From Chrysomallon squamiferum (Eukaryota > Mollusca > Gastropoda > Neomphalida > Peltospiridae), in assembly GCA_012295275.1 (NCBI GenBank), contig CM022665.1, positions 34,553,522-34,615,521 on the forward strand: a stretch of DNA of 62,000 bases. Reading direction: 5' to 3'. The notes under the pieces were generated by a model that had not been told where the DNA came from, did not search any database, and was given only the letters and a program-made list of their open reading frames with translations. This document shows, in pieces, positions 60,780 through 62,000 of this stretch. A program made the translations under genes and the position numbers. The stretch's first letter is position 1. Every line of letters begins with the position of its first letter.

Positions 60780-62000
60780 ATAGACTCTGAAAAACGCCTT
60801 TGACTAATTCGGATTTCCGTGTAAACCGATATCATTTCAAAGTCCCGTCCAGCTATCTTTAATCTGTTTATGAACAAAACCCTGTCTAATCCGGATATGC
60901 ATCTTAATTTTGTTATTATATATCTGTAATGCATTCTTCTCTGTACTGTACTGTACTGTACTACAGTTTATTAGAATAGTCCTAGTCACTGACTTCGGAT
61001 TTCGAATATATGTTCCAGAACACAAAAATAAGTTGAATAGTAATTAGTTTTGTCAACAGTGGCACACAATTTTGCAAGTACGATAACTTCTTAAACAAGA
61101 GGAGCGATTTGCACGTAGTTAGGTTACTGCATGAGATAAACAATAGTACTTCTTTGAAGGCTTAATAAATAATGATATCATACTTCTTGTAATTACTATA
61201 TGCATGTAAATGAACAAGATTATTATTAGTGTGTGTTCATACCTATGTTAATTTACTCATTTAGATCAGGTGTCAAATGCAGAAGTGTGCATAAATACGT
61301 ATGGCGCACATCTTGCATTGTCTTACTGAACTGGTTATAATGGCAGAGCGACCCCAAAAAAAAAAAAAAAAAAGACAATGTATCGAACTTTCTAAAGCAA
61401 AATTAATAGAAGAGTTTTCATCAAATAAACTGTAAACAGAAATATTTAGCCGTACAGTGTTTACAGTGAGGTTTTTTAAAGGCGAAATGAAATAATACGA
61501 CATAACCATGCCATTGTCCCAAACATAAATTAACAGAAAATATTGCACACAGACTCGTGCCATAAGTGATAAACTTATTTAACAAAAATGTTATTCTTTT
61601 GTTCGTTTACAATTGCTTGCAGCCTGCTTCCTCGAGTCTCGAACTTCTACTTATGTTGGTTTATTAATTGTAATCATTACTGTACATATAATTATATGCA
61701 ATCAGTTATCATGTCCATCTCAGTTAATTTAATTTGTATAAAAGTTTAAAAGAACTGTGTTTATTGTTAAACTCTAATCACAACAATAAAACAGTGCATT
61801 TTGTCAACTATCCATACAGTTGGTCACATGATTTATTTATAAATAGAATTTGATGGAAATAACGCAGGTCGATCGCAAAATATGTTCACGTCATCGCTGG
61901 ACAAAATTGAGGCAAAATGTATACCTTCAGCTTATTTAAAAATATATAAAATGCTAATTATTATTATTATTATTATTATTACAAAGAAATAAAAGAAAGA
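59998..62000. other. Intergenic to the window edge
   Basis: No gene seen. Contains a (CA)n run (60732-60777), a duplicated ATAGTATAAATACAAAATGTTACCTTA-like phrase near 60560-60620, a CTGTA run (60943-60962) and an ATT run at the right edge. Confidence 0.5.
60732..60777. repeat. (CA)n microsatellite
   Basis: Uninterrupted CA run of about 23 units. Confidence 0.95.

Overview
The window is eukaryotic nuclear DNA: it is AT-rich, its genes are split by GT-AG introns, and it is crowded with microsatellites, tRNA-derived SINE pieces, Tigger-type and Mutator-type DNA transposon remains and inverted repeats. Gene content and repeat style fit a lophotrochozoan, most likely a mollusc and perhaps a cephalopod; that assignment is inference. 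All gene models below were assembled by eye from splice sites, phase continuity and recalled family patterns, without any search.

Layout, left to right. (1) 1596-10235 (+): ten exons of a single-domain angiotensin-converting-enzyme-like M2 metallopeptidase whose first exon(s) lie left of the window. (2) 12331-16982 (+): a four-exon gene for an 832-residue single-pass membrane protein with a KCNE (MinK)-like transmembrane segment and a huge charged cytoplasmic tail. (3) 19008-22487 (+): a five-exon gene for a 206-residue secreted protein with six clustered cysteines. (4) 23703-35688 (+): a second single-pass protein, about 1170-1270 residues, whose membrane exon has exactly the length and phase of that in gene 2; its tail carries 23 ten-residue repeats, a PEWF repeat pair and a PP1-type RVSF site. 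(5) 38793-43825 (-): HYLS1, the centriole/cilium protein, complete in nine coding exons. (6) 45767-47263 (+): an uninterrupted ankyrin-repeat/SOCS-box (ASB-like) gene, head to head with HYLS1. (7) About 47.3-62 kb: no convincing gene, but a TIR-bounded Mutator-like element with a broken FLYWCH transposase, LINE reverse-transcriptase relics, a TA-flanked Tigger-like MITE, SINE pieces and hairpins.

The most interesting signal is the pair of same-strand KCNE-like genes with giant disordered tails, separated only by the secreted six-cysteine gene. The stretch holding genes 3 and 4 has four perfect CRE palindromes (TGACGTCA) near its two promoters, which suggests cAMP/CREB-linked expression (inference). 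The ACE-like enzyme keeps its zinc site and catalytic residues but has lost the arginines that bind chloride in vertebrate ACE.
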